Shown piece by piece: positions 8,480 through 17,589 of a stretch of 63,925 bases of DNA. The DNA is from Bacteroides sp. Lineage in GTDB: Bacteria > Bacillota > Clostridia > Oscillospirales > Ruminococcaceae. Every line of letters starts with the position of its first letter. The stretch's first letter is position 1. Under the pieces are notes generated by a model, which did not search any database, was not told the DNA's origin, and saw only the letters and a program-made list of their open reading frames with translations. The stretch spans positions 1-63,925 of the forward strand of contig JAMPHV010000005.1 of the NCBI GenBank assembly GCA_023663265.1, written 5' to 3'. A program made the translations under genes and the position numbers.

Positions 8480-8508
8480 AGTATAACACAGATACTGCGG
8501 TTTGTCAA
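8480..8508 (-). promoter_or_regulatory. Sigma-A promoter of the T-box-GNAT-tyrS unit
   Basis: On the minus strand: TTGACA (8508-8503), 17 bases, TATACT (8485-8480). Confidence 0.88.
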
Positions 8509-8539
8509 TGATTTTCTTTTTTTAAGCCCAAATAAAACA

Positions 8540-8576
8540 CGCAGCCGACCGCATTAAGCTTTTGCGATCGGCTGCG
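8540..8576 (-). terminator. Terminator of the ATP synthase operon
   Basis: Downstream of atpC on the minus strand, 13-base arms CGCAGCCGATCGC and GCGGTCGGCTGCG (one mismatch) enclose a short loop and are followed by TGTTTTATTT. Confidence 0.75.
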
Positions 8577-8611
8577 AATTATTCCGAATTTTTCCGAACG
8601 TCGGAGAAAAA

Positions 8612-9016
8612 CTATCTCGATTCCCAGGCTTCGATCCTGTTTATCGCTCTTTTCAGCTTGTACTCCGCAATAAGGTATTCCTTATCCTCGCTCTTAGCCT
8701 GCTTCATTCTTCCCTCCGCAAGCTCCTTTGCCGCCTTTGCGCGCTCAACGTCGATTTCGTCCGCCCACTCGCAGCTTTGAACAAGAATAACGGTTTTGTC
8801 ACGTCCTACCTTTACCACGCCCTCGGAAACGGCGGCGGTGCGGAATTTTCCGTCCTGCTTGACCTTCAGCTTTCCTATGGGAAGCGCGGCGACGTATTCC
8901 TCGTGCCTCGCAAGGATACCCTTATCGCCAACGGTGGTCCTTACGATAAGGTTTTCGGTTTCGCCGTTGAAAAATTCCTTGTCGGGAGTAAGTATTTGCA
9001 GCTTAAATGGAGTCAA
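8612..9016 (-). CDS. atpC: ATP synthase F1 subunit epsilon
   Basis: Central-stalk subunit that transmits rotation and inhibits ATP hydrolysis; 134 residues, standard length. The N-terminal beta-sandwich (FKLQILTPDKEFFNGE, LARHEEYVAALPIG) is followed by the helical hairpin (VERAKAAKELAEGRM...AINRIEAW). The start is TTG at 9016, seven to eight bases after AAGGAGG, giving M-TPFKLQILTP. The longer reading runs into an interspersed repeat and lacks an SD. It is the last gene of the operon. Confidence 0.93.
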   Translation of the reverse strand: MTPFKLQILTPDKEFFNGETENLIVRTTVGDKGILARHEEYVAALPIGKLKVKQDGKFRTAAVSEGVVKVGRDKTVILVQSCEWADEIDVERAKAAKELAEGRMKQAKSEDKEYLIAEYKLKRAINRIEAWESR

Positions 9017-9029
9017 TGTCCGATCCTCC

Positions 9030-9089
9030 TTTTGCTCTTCGACAAGATTTGCGCCGATGTCCGCGCGCAAATCTTGTAAAGACAGGTTA

Positions 9090-9091
<2 letters not shown>
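9030..9091 (-). repeat. Repeat C fragment at the atpD/atpC junction
   Basis: Read on the minus strand this matches the left end of the palindromic element at 35828-35989: both begin AACCTGTCTT(T/C)ACAAGATTTG and continue into GCAAAT(C/T)TTGTCGA. It is itself nearly palindromic (CAAGATTTGCGC against GCGCAAATCTTG) and would form a hairpin between atpD and the atpC SD. Confidence 0.7.
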
Positions 9092-10511
<1,420 letters not shown>

Positions 10512-10517
10512 CTAAGT

Positions 10518-11375
10518 TTATTGTAACGCATTTGCGCCGGAAACGATCTCGTTGATCTCGTTGGTGATCTTTTCCTGTCTGGCACGATTGTATTTTAAGC
10601 TCAATTCCTCGGTCATCTTCTCGGCGTTGTCCGTCGCGCTCTCCATAGCGTTTCGTCTGGCGGACTGCTCCGAGGCGTACGCGTCGCTTAAAGCGCAGTA
10701 AATCAAGCTCATGGTAAATTTTGGTACAATACGGTTGAAAACCGCTTCGGGCGAGGGGTCGTATGTAATGACGCCGGGTATCTCCTCGCTGTCCTCGTCC
10801 CTGTAAATTGGCAGAATATCCATTGAAACGGGATTCTGCACCAAGGGGGAAACAAAGGTGGTGTAGAATATCTTCACCTCGTCTGCCTCGCCCTTTTTGA
10901 ACATCTCAATGGCGATAGTGGCAATGTCGGAGCAGTCGGCTGTCTTAGCGGTCTCGGCAAGAAGCGGGTATTTTCCCACTATGTCAAATCCGCGTTTTTC
11001 AAAAAACTCTATGGTCTTTTTTCCGATAGCGATCACCTTGGGCTTTCCGCCGCCGTCCTCGCTTTCCGAAAGCGCCATTTTAAGCAGGTTTCCGTTATAT
11101 CCACCCGCAAGACCTCTGTCGCCCGCGATAACGATAAACAGGCGGTTTTTTACCTCCCGTCTTTCGGTAAAGGGCGAGCTGAAGTCCTTTTTCGATTCGG
11201 CTATCTCCGTCATCATCTCGTAAAGCTTTTCAAAGTAAGGTCTGCCCGCTTCGGCTTTTTCCTTGGCTTTTCTCAGCTTACTGGACGAAACCAGCTCCAT
11301 TGCCTTGGTGATCTGCATAGTTGAGCCTACGCTCTTTATGCGGCGCTTTATCGCCTTCATATTTCCTGATGCCAA
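10518..11375 (-). CDS. atpG: ATP synthase F1 subunit gamma
   Basis: Rotor shaft of the F1 motor, 285 residues. The conserved N-terminal helix (MKAIKRRIKSVGSTMQITKAMELVSSSKLRKA) and the C-terminal helix (YNRARQEKITNEINEIVSGANAL) form the coiled coil; the Rossmann-like middle contains AGDRGLAGGYN. The length is normal. Two small ORFs separate it from atpA. Confidence 0.97.
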   Translation of the reverse strand: MASGNMKAIKRRIKSVGSTMQITKAMELVSSSKLRKAKEKAEAGRPYFEKLYEMMTEIAESKKDFSSPFTERREVKNRLFIVIAGDRGLAGGYNGNLLKMALSESEDGGGKPKVIAIGKKTIEFFEKRGFDIVGKYPLLAETAKTADCSDIATIAIEMFKKGEADEVKIFYTTFVSPLVQNPVSMDILPIYRDEDSEEIPGVITYDPSPEAVFNRIVPKFTMSLIYCALSDAYASEQSARRNAMESATDNAEKMTEELSLKYNRARQEKITNEINEIVSGANALQ

Positions 11376-11399
11376 TTTATCACCTCTTAACAGTTATTA

Positions 11400-11522
11400 T
11401 CAGTAGTATTTTTTAATCGGCAGAACGTTTTCCTTGCAGAAAAAGCAAAGCAGGGAAAATGCCAAATTAAGCACTGATAAAGAAAGTGCTACTATACTTA
11501 TTGCTAATGCGGCTTTTTTCAT
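11400..11522 (-). CDS. Small single-pass membrane protein in the atp operon
   Basis: 40-residue ORF started at the ATG (11522) behind AGAAAGGAG. It has a lysine pair, then one long hydrophobic segment (residues 4-29, rich in Ala/Leu/Ser with a CFFC at its end) and a short basic tail ending KKYY. It lies between the 85-residue ORF and atpG, same strand, in the middle of the ATP synthase operon. No family recognised. It may be a small membrane accessory peptide or a chance ORF; the good SD and clean hydrophobic pattern favour a gene. Confidence 0.5.
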   Translation of the reverse strand: MKKAALAISIVALSLSVLNLAFSLLCFFCKENVLPIKKYY

Positions 11523-11580
11523 ATTTTCTCCTTTCTGTTCGGAAAAGTTCCTGCGATCACGGTACGGCTGTTCCGCTGCG

Positions 11581-11838
11581 CTATTTACAGAGCTTGTCAA
11601 AGCGGTACACCTTGCCGGGATTTGCTTCCAAATAGTCCGACACTCTTTCGAGGGCGGCTATCGCCTTATCCTCCTCGGAAAAGTACGCACAGGCAACGCC
11701 CGTAAGCGTTACCGAGGCTGTGGTCTGCGAAAAGGCGACTATGGCGTATTTTTTATCCTTGCCGCCTCCGACGTTTTTCGTCACGGTAAAGTATTTCGCA
11801 TCGCAAAGGCTCTTGCCGTCAAATCCCATTATCCACAT
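11581..11838 (-). CDS. Hypothetical 85-residue protein between atpA and atpG
   Basis: Small soluble protein with ATG at 11838 following AAAGGAG. It reads as a compact alpha/beta domain: MWIMGFDGKSL, a strand-rich middle (KYAIVAFSQTTASVTLTGVACAYF) and a helix EEDKAIAALERVSDYLEAN before a C-terminal FDKLCK. No F-type ATPase subunit has this sequence, and atpA and atpG are normally adjacent, so this is an insertion in the operon. The function is unknown; co-expression with the ATP synthase is expected from strand and spacing. Confidence 0.7.
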   Translation of the reverse strand: MWIMGFDGKSLCDAKYFTVTKNVGGGKDKKYAIVAFSQTTASVTLTGVACAYFSEEDKAIAALERVSDYLEANPGKVYRFDKLCK

Positions 11839-11860
11839 AACAAAGCTCCTTTAAATTGAA

Positions 11861-13375
11861 TTACAGCGCTTTAACAAAGCTTTCGGTAAAGCTTCTGAGA
11901 ACCTCCTTAAGCTTCTCCTCGTTTTCGGGAGAAAGCACCTTATCGTTTTTGATGCCGTCGGTGATCTCGCTGTGCTTTTCATTGATATCGGCGAGCAGCT
12001 CCTTTTGGTACTGCGCGGTCTTGTCAACGGGCACCTCGGCAAGATAATTGTTGATAACGGCGTAAATGATCACTACTTGATCCTGAACGGTAAGAGGCGA
12101 GCTCTGAGGCTGCTTCAATACCTCCACTATGCGCTCGCCCTTCGCAAGACGCGCCTTTGTGTCCGCGTCAAGGTCGGAGCCGAACTGAGAGAACGCCTGT
12201 AATTCACGGTACTGAGAGTATTCGAGCTTAAGGGTGCCCGATACCTTTTTCATCGCCTTGATCTGCGCGTTGCCGCCTACACGCGATACGGAGATACCGG
12301 GGTTAACGGCGGGTCTGATACCGCTGTTGAAAAGCTCGGTCTCCAGGAATATCTGACCGTCGGTAATAGAGATAACGTTGGTGGGGATATACGCCGAAAC
12401 GTCGCCCGCCTGGGTCTCGATGATAGGCAGCGCAGTCAAAGAGCCTCCGCCGTACTCCTCCGTAAGGTTGGCGGCTCTTTCGAGCAGTCTGGAATGGAGA
12501 TAGAAAACGTCGCCGGGATAAGCCTCGCGTCCGGGGGGTCTCTTAAGGAGCAGGGAGAGTGCACGGTAAGCTACGGCGTGCTTCGACAGATCGTCGTATA
12601 CCACAAGAACGTCCTTGCCCTTTTCCATAAAGTATTCGCCCATAGCGCAGCCCGAGTAGGGAGCTATGTACTGCAAGGGGGCGAGCTCACTCGCCGCGGC
12701 GGAGACCACTATGGTGTAATCCATGGCGCCCGCCGACTTAAGCTGCTCAACTACCGTGGCGACGGTGGAAGCCTTTTGCCCGATAGCGACGTAAATACAA
12801 AGAACGCCCGAGTTCTTCTGATTGATGATGGTGTCGATGGCGATAGAGGTCTTACCCGTCTGACGGTCGCCGATGATAAGCTCGCGCTGACCTCTTCCTA
12901 TGGGTATCATACTGTCTATCGCCTTGATGCCTGTTTGAAGCGGCACGCTTACGGGCTCTCTTGTGATGATGCCCGAGGCGATCTTTTCGATAGGTCTCCG
13001 CTCCTCGGTAAGCACCGCTCCCGCGCCGTCTATAGGCTCGCCCAGCGGATTGACTACTCTTCCGAGAAGAGCCTCGCCTACGGGCACGGAAATGATCTTG
13101 CCCGTGCGCTTAACGGTGGCGCCCTCCTTGATATCATCGTCGGGACCGAGCATTACGGCGCCCACGCTGCTCTGCTCTAAGTTGAGAGCCATACATTGTA
13201 CGCCGTTTTCAAACTGGAGCAGCTCGTTGATCATACAATTCTCGAGTCCGTGGATATTTACAATACCGTCGCCTACGGTAACGACCGTGCCGGTGTCGGT
13301 AAGAGAAATTTTGCTGTCAAATTCCTTGATTCTGTTTTTAAGTATTCCCGTTATTTCTTCGGGGCGTAATTCCAT
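11861..13375 (-). CDS. atpA: ATP synthase F1 subunit alpha
   Basis: Non-catalytic nucleotide-binding subunit of F1, 504 residues. P-loop GDRQTGKT is at residues 169-176; the ATP synthase alpha/beta signature [14 protein letters not shown] follows. The N-terminal barrel starts [16 protein letters not shown], the usual delta/b-binding helix. Standard length. Confidence 0.98.
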   Translation of the reverse strand: MELRPEEITGILKNRIKEFDSKISLTDTGTVVTVGDGIVNIHGLENCMINELLQFENGVQCMALNLEQSSVGAVMLGPDDDIKEGATVKRTGKIISVPVGEALLGRVVNPLGEPIDGAGAVLTEERRPIEKIASGIITREPVSVPLQTGIKAIDSMIPIGRGQRELIIGDRQTGKTSIAIDTIINQKNSGVLCIYVAIGQKASTVATVVEQLKSAGAMDYTIVVSAAASELAPLQYIAPYSGCAMGEYFMEKGKDVLVVYDDLSKHAVAYRALSLLLKRPPGREAYPGDVFYLHSRLLERAANLTEEYGGGSLTALPIIETQAGDVSAYIPTNVISITDGQIFLETELFNSGIRPAVNPGISVSRVGGNAQIKAMKKVSGTLKLEYSQYRELQAFSQFGSDLDADTKARLAKGERIVEVLKQPQSSPLTVQDQVVIIYAVINNYLAEVPVDKTAQYQKELLADINEKHSEITDGIKNDKVLSPENEEKLKEVLRSFTESFVKAL

Positions 13376-13409
13376 TTGTGACCTTCCTCCTTTCGGTGGT
13401 CTCGGACGG

Positions 13410-13955
13410 TTAGCCTATAAGCTGCGAAAAGCTGTCTCTCAGCCCCTCCAGCCTTGTCCTGACGCTTCCGTCCATTCGGGTGTCGCCGTAGTCCACTACG
13501 ATCCCGCCCATTATAGCCTTGTCCAGCTTCTCGGACATCAAAACCTTTTTTCCGATCATCTGCGACATTTTTCTCTGTATCTGCTCCCGCTGGACGGAGG
13601 TGAGAGGAAACGCCGTCGTTACGGTGATCTCCGCTATGCCCAAACGCTCGTTGCAGAGCGCCGAAAAGGCGGCGGCGATCTTTTCAAATCTGTCCCAGCG
13701 TCTGCCCTCGGTGACTACGCAAAGAAAATTGTAAACGCATCTTGAAAGCTTTCCCTCGAAAGCCTCCTTAATGACCGATATTTTTTCCTCATTGGATACG
13801 GTGGGGGTGTTCATCAGCTTCACAAAGCCGTCCGCAGCGTTAACGACATCCCTTACGGAGTTCAGCTCGGCGCGGGCGGACGCCAAGTCCTCCCCCTCCT
13901 CGTTTATTGCGTCAAAAAGAGCCAAAGAATAGTTTTTTTCAACCGTTCCCGTCAT
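13410..13955 (-). CDS. atpH: ATP synthase F1 subunit delta
   Basis: Stator subunit (OSCP) linking b subunits to the alpha crown, 181 residues. The C-terminal hallmark [25 protein letters not shown] and the N-terminal helical bundle ([23 protein letters not shown]) are visible. The start is one base from the atpF stop, so coupled translation is likely. Confidence 0.96.
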   Translation of the reverse strand: MTGTVEKNYSLALFDAINEEGEDLASARAELNSVRDVVNAADGFVKLMNTPTVSNEEKISVIKEAFEGKLSRCVYNFLCVVTEGRRWDRFEKIAAAFSALCNERLGIAEITVTTAFPLTSVQREQIQRKMSQMIGKKVLMSEKLDKAIMGGIVVDYGDTRMDGSVRTRLEGLRDSFSQLIG

Positions 13956-13956
13956 A

Positions 13957-14514
13957 TTAACCCTCTTTTCCTACGCCGGCAAGAAAACCCTCGATAAGCA
14001 CCGCGTTGTCTTTTTCGGAGATTTCCTTTTCGCATACCTTGGAAGCCGCCAAAACGACTACCTCGGATATCTGATCCTTTACCTCGTTGAGAGCGCGGCG
14101 TTTTTCCTGCTCGATGCTCTCCTGCGCCTGCTGCTTCATATGAGCGGCGCTGGCGTTGGCTTCGGCGATTATCTCGGCTTCCCTGTCGGAAGCTCTTTTT
14201 ACTGCCGCCGCAACGATCTGTTCAGCCTCCTCCTTGGACTGCTGAAGCTTTTCGGTATATTCCGCCTTGGTTTGCTCCGCTTCCTTTTTGGCTGTGTCGG
14301 CAGCCTCAAAGTCGGCGTTTATCGCCTGCTGCCTTTGGTCGAGTATCGCCATTACCTTGTTGTGCAGCAAAAAGCGGTACAGCAGAAAAATAATAAGCGT
14401 GTTGATCAGCGTGAAGACAATGGTAGAGGGATTGATGTCCACGAAGGAAAGATAGGTTTTACCTTGCTCTGCGACTTCTCCCGCCGTTTCGGCAAGTAAT
14501 TCCATATACAACAT
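13957..14514 (-). CDS. atpF: ATP synthase F0 subunit b
   Basis: Peripheral stalk subunit, 185 residues from the ATG at 14514 (SD GAAAGGA, MLYMELLAETAGE). One N-terminal transmembrane helix (STIVFTLINTLIIFLLYRFLL) is followed by a long charged coiled-coil (about residues 55-165) rich in Ala, Glu and Lys, typical of AtpF. A longer reading adding five residues is possible. Confidence 0.96.
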   Translation of the reverse strand: MLYMELLAETAGEVAEQGKTYLSFVDINPSTIVFTLINTLIIFLLYRFLLHNKVMAILDQRQQAINADFEAADTAKKEAEQTKAEYTEKLQQSKEEAEQIVAAAVKRASDREAEIIAEANASAAHMKQQAQESIEQEKRRALNEVKDQISEVVVLAASKVCEKEISEKDNAVLIEGFLAGVGKEG

Positions 14515-14709
14515 GATCAGTCCTTTCAATAGAATAAAAAACTTACACCTCTTGTGCGCGCCGTCAGCGTCGTATTGACAAAACTGCTTTGCAGTTGCGT
14601 TTGCTTTATTTAAGCTTTAAAATATGTAAAAGTCGATCTTAAAGCCGACGAAAGGTCATAAAGCAGCTAAAGCACCCTTGCGCGGGCTGTACGGCTGCGC
14701 CCCTTAGTC

Positions 14710-15009
<300 letters not shown>

Positions 15010-15094
15010 TTATGTTTTTAACGTCCGCTTTTTTATAATGTTAAACCCTTTTGGGGAAAAACCTTGTTTAACGGTCATTGAATCTCGAACTCGC

Positions 15095-15180
15095 GTCCAA
15101 CGAGCGGTTTTGTGAAGCAAAATTTCGGACGGAGTCCGAAAAGCTTGTTGGACATACATTTGAGCGTCAGCTCAAATGTA
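15095..15180. other. Structured atpB-atpE spacer (two hairpins)
   Basis: Directly after the atpB stop, TACATTTGAGC (15155-15165) and GCTCAAATGTA (15170-15180) form a perfect 11-bp stem with a 4-base loop. Next to it GTCCAACGAGC (15095-15105) pairs with GCTTGTTGGAC (15143-15153), enclosing a small TCGGAC/GTCCGA hairpin. With no T run, these look like mRNA stability or processing elements rather than a terminator. They could help raise c-subunit output, which the ring stoichiometry requires. Confidence 0.6.
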
Positions 15181-15888
15181 TTAGTCGCATTCCGCCATAG
15201 AAACATAGCTCATGGTCAGAGTTACGAATATGTACGCCTGCAAGAACGACGAGAAGAGGTCGAAGTACAGCGAGAGAACGGCGGGAATACCTATCGCGAA
15301 GTAGCCCAAGGCAAAGTAGACCAAGCCCCCGATAACCATACCCGAAACAATGTTGCCGAAGTGACGGAGCGCCTGGGAAAGGGGGTTGGCAATTTCGCCG
15401 ATTATATTAAAGGGGAGCATAAAGGGGATAGGGTCCACAAAGCTCTTGAAATAGCCCTTTACGCCGCCCGTTTTACCCTTGTTCCTCTGAACCAGCACAA
15501 AGGTGATAAGCGCCCAGGACCCCACCACGGATATATCCGCCGTAGGTGCGCGGAGCCCCAAGAGACCCATAAGGCTCGAAATAATGGAGAAGCAGAACAG
15601 TGCGCCTATGTAAGGCGTATATTTCTTATACCTTACGCCCATGGTGTCCTTGACCATTCCGCTGAACAGTCCCACAAGGTATTCCGCCGCCATTTGCCGC
15701 CTTGATTCGGGCTTCACCTTAAGATTGCGCCCCAAAACAAAGAAAGCTATACCCAAAAGAACCATTACTATCCATTCCACCACCACCGACTCGGACAGGT
15801 GGAAGGTCGTTCCGAACAGCTCGAAGGAGGTAACCTCCATTGGTCCGTTAACGGTAAAGCTTTTTTCCGCTAAAATTTTCATTCCCAT
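15181..15888 (-). CDS. atpB: ATP synthase F0 subunit a
   Basis: Stator half of the ion channel, about 235 residues from the ATG at 15888 (upstream alternatives exist within 9 bases). Five to six transmembrane segments; the essential arginine sits in NPLSQALRHFGNIVSGM, and the C-terminal helix ends YVSMAECD. The length is within the bacterial range. Confidence 0.95.
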   Translation of the reverse strand: MGMKILAEKSFTVNGPMEVTSFELFGTTFHLSESVVVEWIVMVLLGIAFFVLGRNLKVKPESRRQMAAEYLVGLFSGMVKDTMGVRYKKYTPYIGALFCFSIISSLMGLLGLRAPTADISVVGSWALITFVLVQRNKGKTGGVKGYFKSFVDPIPFMLPFNIIGEIANPLSQALRHFGNIVSGMVIGGLVYFALGYFAIGIPAVLSLYFDLFSSFLQAYIFVTLTMSYVSMAECD

Positions 15889-15941
15889 AAAAATCACAGC
15901 CTTTCGTATATGTTTTTTTATGATAATTATTTTTTAGACAA

Positions 15942-16352
15942 TTAAAATTCGTCGAAGCTCTTTCCTTGAAGAGCATATTTAAAAGTATAGTGCAGCTTTG
16001 GTATAAAGAGAGGCGCAAAGGCGGGCAGGATATCTATAAGGTCGAGCATTATCCCCGCCGCCAAAAGCAGGAAAAGCCCGATATAACGTCCGCCGTAGGA
16101 CATATTGGCAAAAAACTGCCCTTTTTTGGCGGTAGCCTTGGTGAGAGTGCTTGCGGCGGAGGCGCCCAGCAGGATAAAATTTCCCGCCGCCAGCAGGTCG
16201 CCGTACAAAAGCCCGGTCACCGCTCTCCAAGTGATCCCCTCAAATATTCCGTAAACGGCGATACACACCAAAGCAAGCCCGTTTACTATCAGCGCCGCGG
16301 GTATCATATCGCGCAGCTCCTCAAAGGCGGGGTTTTTCGGTTTACGCTTCAT
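15942..16352 (-). CDS. atpI: ATP synthase subunit I-like membrane protein
   Basis: 136-residue protein with four predicted membrane segments (around 20-40, 48-70, 85-105 and 108-125). Its position immediately before atpB, its size and its topology match the ATP synthase I chain family, which assists c-ring assembly or Mg2+ uptake. No catalytic motif. The symbol is by position and topology. Confidence 0.72.
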   Translation of the reverse strand: MKRKPKNPAFEELRDMIPAALIVNGLALVCIAVYGIFEGITWRAVTGLLYGDLLAAGNFILLGASAASTLTKATAKKGQFFANMSYGGRYIGLFLLLAAGIMLDLIDILPAFAPLFIPKLHYTFKYALQGKSFDEF

Positions 16353-16394
16353 AATCGTTTCCCTTAATGCAGATAATATATTGCTGTATTGCTT

Positions 16395-16685
16395 TTAATC
16401 GTCGTAATAATCGTGATCCCTTACGTCGTGGTGCAGCTCGGACGTTTTCGGAGCGTCGCTTTTGCCGTATTTTTTCATGAGCTTGCCCAAATAGGCGCCT
16501 ACGGAGGACAGCATCGTTATAATGCCGAGGGCGACAAACACCGCCATTGCCCATTGGGGAAGCGCAAAGCGTTCCACCAGCCGCGAGCCGCCCCATATGA
16601 ACACGAGCAGGGGTAGTATCACCATAAAGCCGATCTGGCTCACCACCGCGTAAACAGAAAAGGGGTTGTCCTTTTTTCCGCTCAT
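16395..16685 (-). CDS. AtpZ/AtpI-type small membrane protein
   Basis: 96 residues from the ATG at 16685, which overlaps the stop of the preceding gene (TGATG), so it is translationally coupled. Two transmembrane hairpin helices (YAVVSQIGFMVILPLLVFIWGG and WAMAVFVALGIITMLSSVGAYL) followed by a charged tail LMKKYGKSDAPK and an acidic/His end, HHDVRDHDYYDD. This is the pattern of the F0F1-ATPase AtpZ/'Ca2+/Mg2+ transporter' family found upstream of atpB in many clostridia. Confidence 0.78.
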   Translation of the reverse strand: MSGKKDNPFSVYAVVSQIGFMVILPLLVFIWGGSRLVERFALPQWAMAVFVALGIITMLSSVGAYLGKLMKKYGKSDAPKTSELHHDVRDHDYYDD

Positions 16686-17344
16686 CAGCCTATCATCTCC
16701 GACAGCTTCCATCCGCCGTTTTCGAGCACCATTTTGATATTCCTGTCAACGTCATTTCCGTCCTTGTCCTGCAAGGTCACCTTAACGTCGCACTCGGTGT
16801 CGGAAACGGGAGTGCACAGAAAGCTTACGTTAGCCCATGAAAGCCCCGAATCGGGGTCGGGGACAAACTCGGAGGAAAGACCCAGCGCGCCCGTATCGTC
16901 AACGCCGTAAACGGCGCCGCCGCCGAAGGGATCGGTCAGCAGCTTTTCCGCCGTCTCCTCCACGTATACGGAGCGGACATAGGCGCTGAAATCGTCAAAG
17001 CTGTTGAAATCGTCGCTGACGCAGGTATAGAAGCCGTCCTCGGGAAGATTGCCGTAAGGCTCCTCCTCATGGGTCATACCGCGGGTAAGATACTGATACA
17101 CCTTGTAATTTTCGGGGAGCAGATCGTAAGCCGCCTGCTGCGTTTGATCCACCAGCTCCTGCGTAGCCTGGAACACCGGCGCGGTGTAGACGGTGACCTC
17201 GGGTTCCTCCGCGGGATTCTCGTCGGAGCTCATGGTCATTATCAAAAAAACGACCGCTCCTATCGCCAAAACGGCGGCTATTACAGTAATGATAAGCGAT
17301 GGCAGGTTTATGCTGTTTTTCTTCTTTTTCTTTTTACTTGCCAT
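16685..17344 (-). CDS. Membrane-anchored extracytoplasmic protein heading the atp operon
   Basis: 219 residues: a lysine-rich start (ASKKKKKKN), one transmembrane helix (residues 13-41), an acidic linker and an extracellular domain of about 160 residues. The domain pattern, with a helix DDFSAYVRSVYVEETAEKL, a middle GALGLSS and a strand-rich C-terminus ending NGGWKLSEMIG, faintly resembles IseA-type (DL-endopeptidase inhibitor) or DUF-type beta proteins; I do not regard that as established. It is the first gene after the operon promoter and overlaps the AtpZ-like gene. Confidence 0.7.
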   Translation of the reverse strand: MASKKKKKKNSINLPSLIITVIAAVLAIGAVVFLIMTMSSDENPAEEPEVTVYTAPVFQATQELVDQTQQAAYDLLPENYKVYQYLTRGMTHEEEPYGNLPEDGFYTCVSDDFNSFDDFSAYVRSVYVEETAEKLLTDPFGGGAVYGVDDTGALGLSSEFVPDPDSGLSWANVSFLCTPVSDTECDVKVTLQDKDGNDVDRNIKMVLENGGWKLSEMIG

Positions 17345-17443
17345 GTCGTTCCCTTTCCTTGGCTTTTTCTCATTTTTATATTTATCGTGTTATTTTTCGG
17401 TAAAAACAATACGGTCAACAAAATCCGTGCGCTTGTAAGTAGT

Positions 17444-17472
17444 ATTATACAACTTTTATCTAAAAAATGCAA
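17444..17472 (-). promoter_or_regulatory. Sigma-A promoter of the ATP synthase operon
   Basis: Minus strand TTGCAT (17472-17467), 17-base spacer, TATAAT (17449-17444), about 100 bases before the first gene of the operon. Confidence 0.8.
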
Positions 17473-17589
17473 TAGTTAGGCAAAAAATTTCACATTTTTT
17501 TGCAGAAGCGAACAAATTTTTTAGCGGAAAGCGTGTAATACTATTGAAACAGTTTATAATCACTTTCCCCAAAGAAAGGACAAAATAAA

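Noticed and set aside
14530-14709. Missing small gene between atpF and atpE
   Set aside because: No frame with an SD and reasonable composition; the spacer contains only hairpin-forming sequence.
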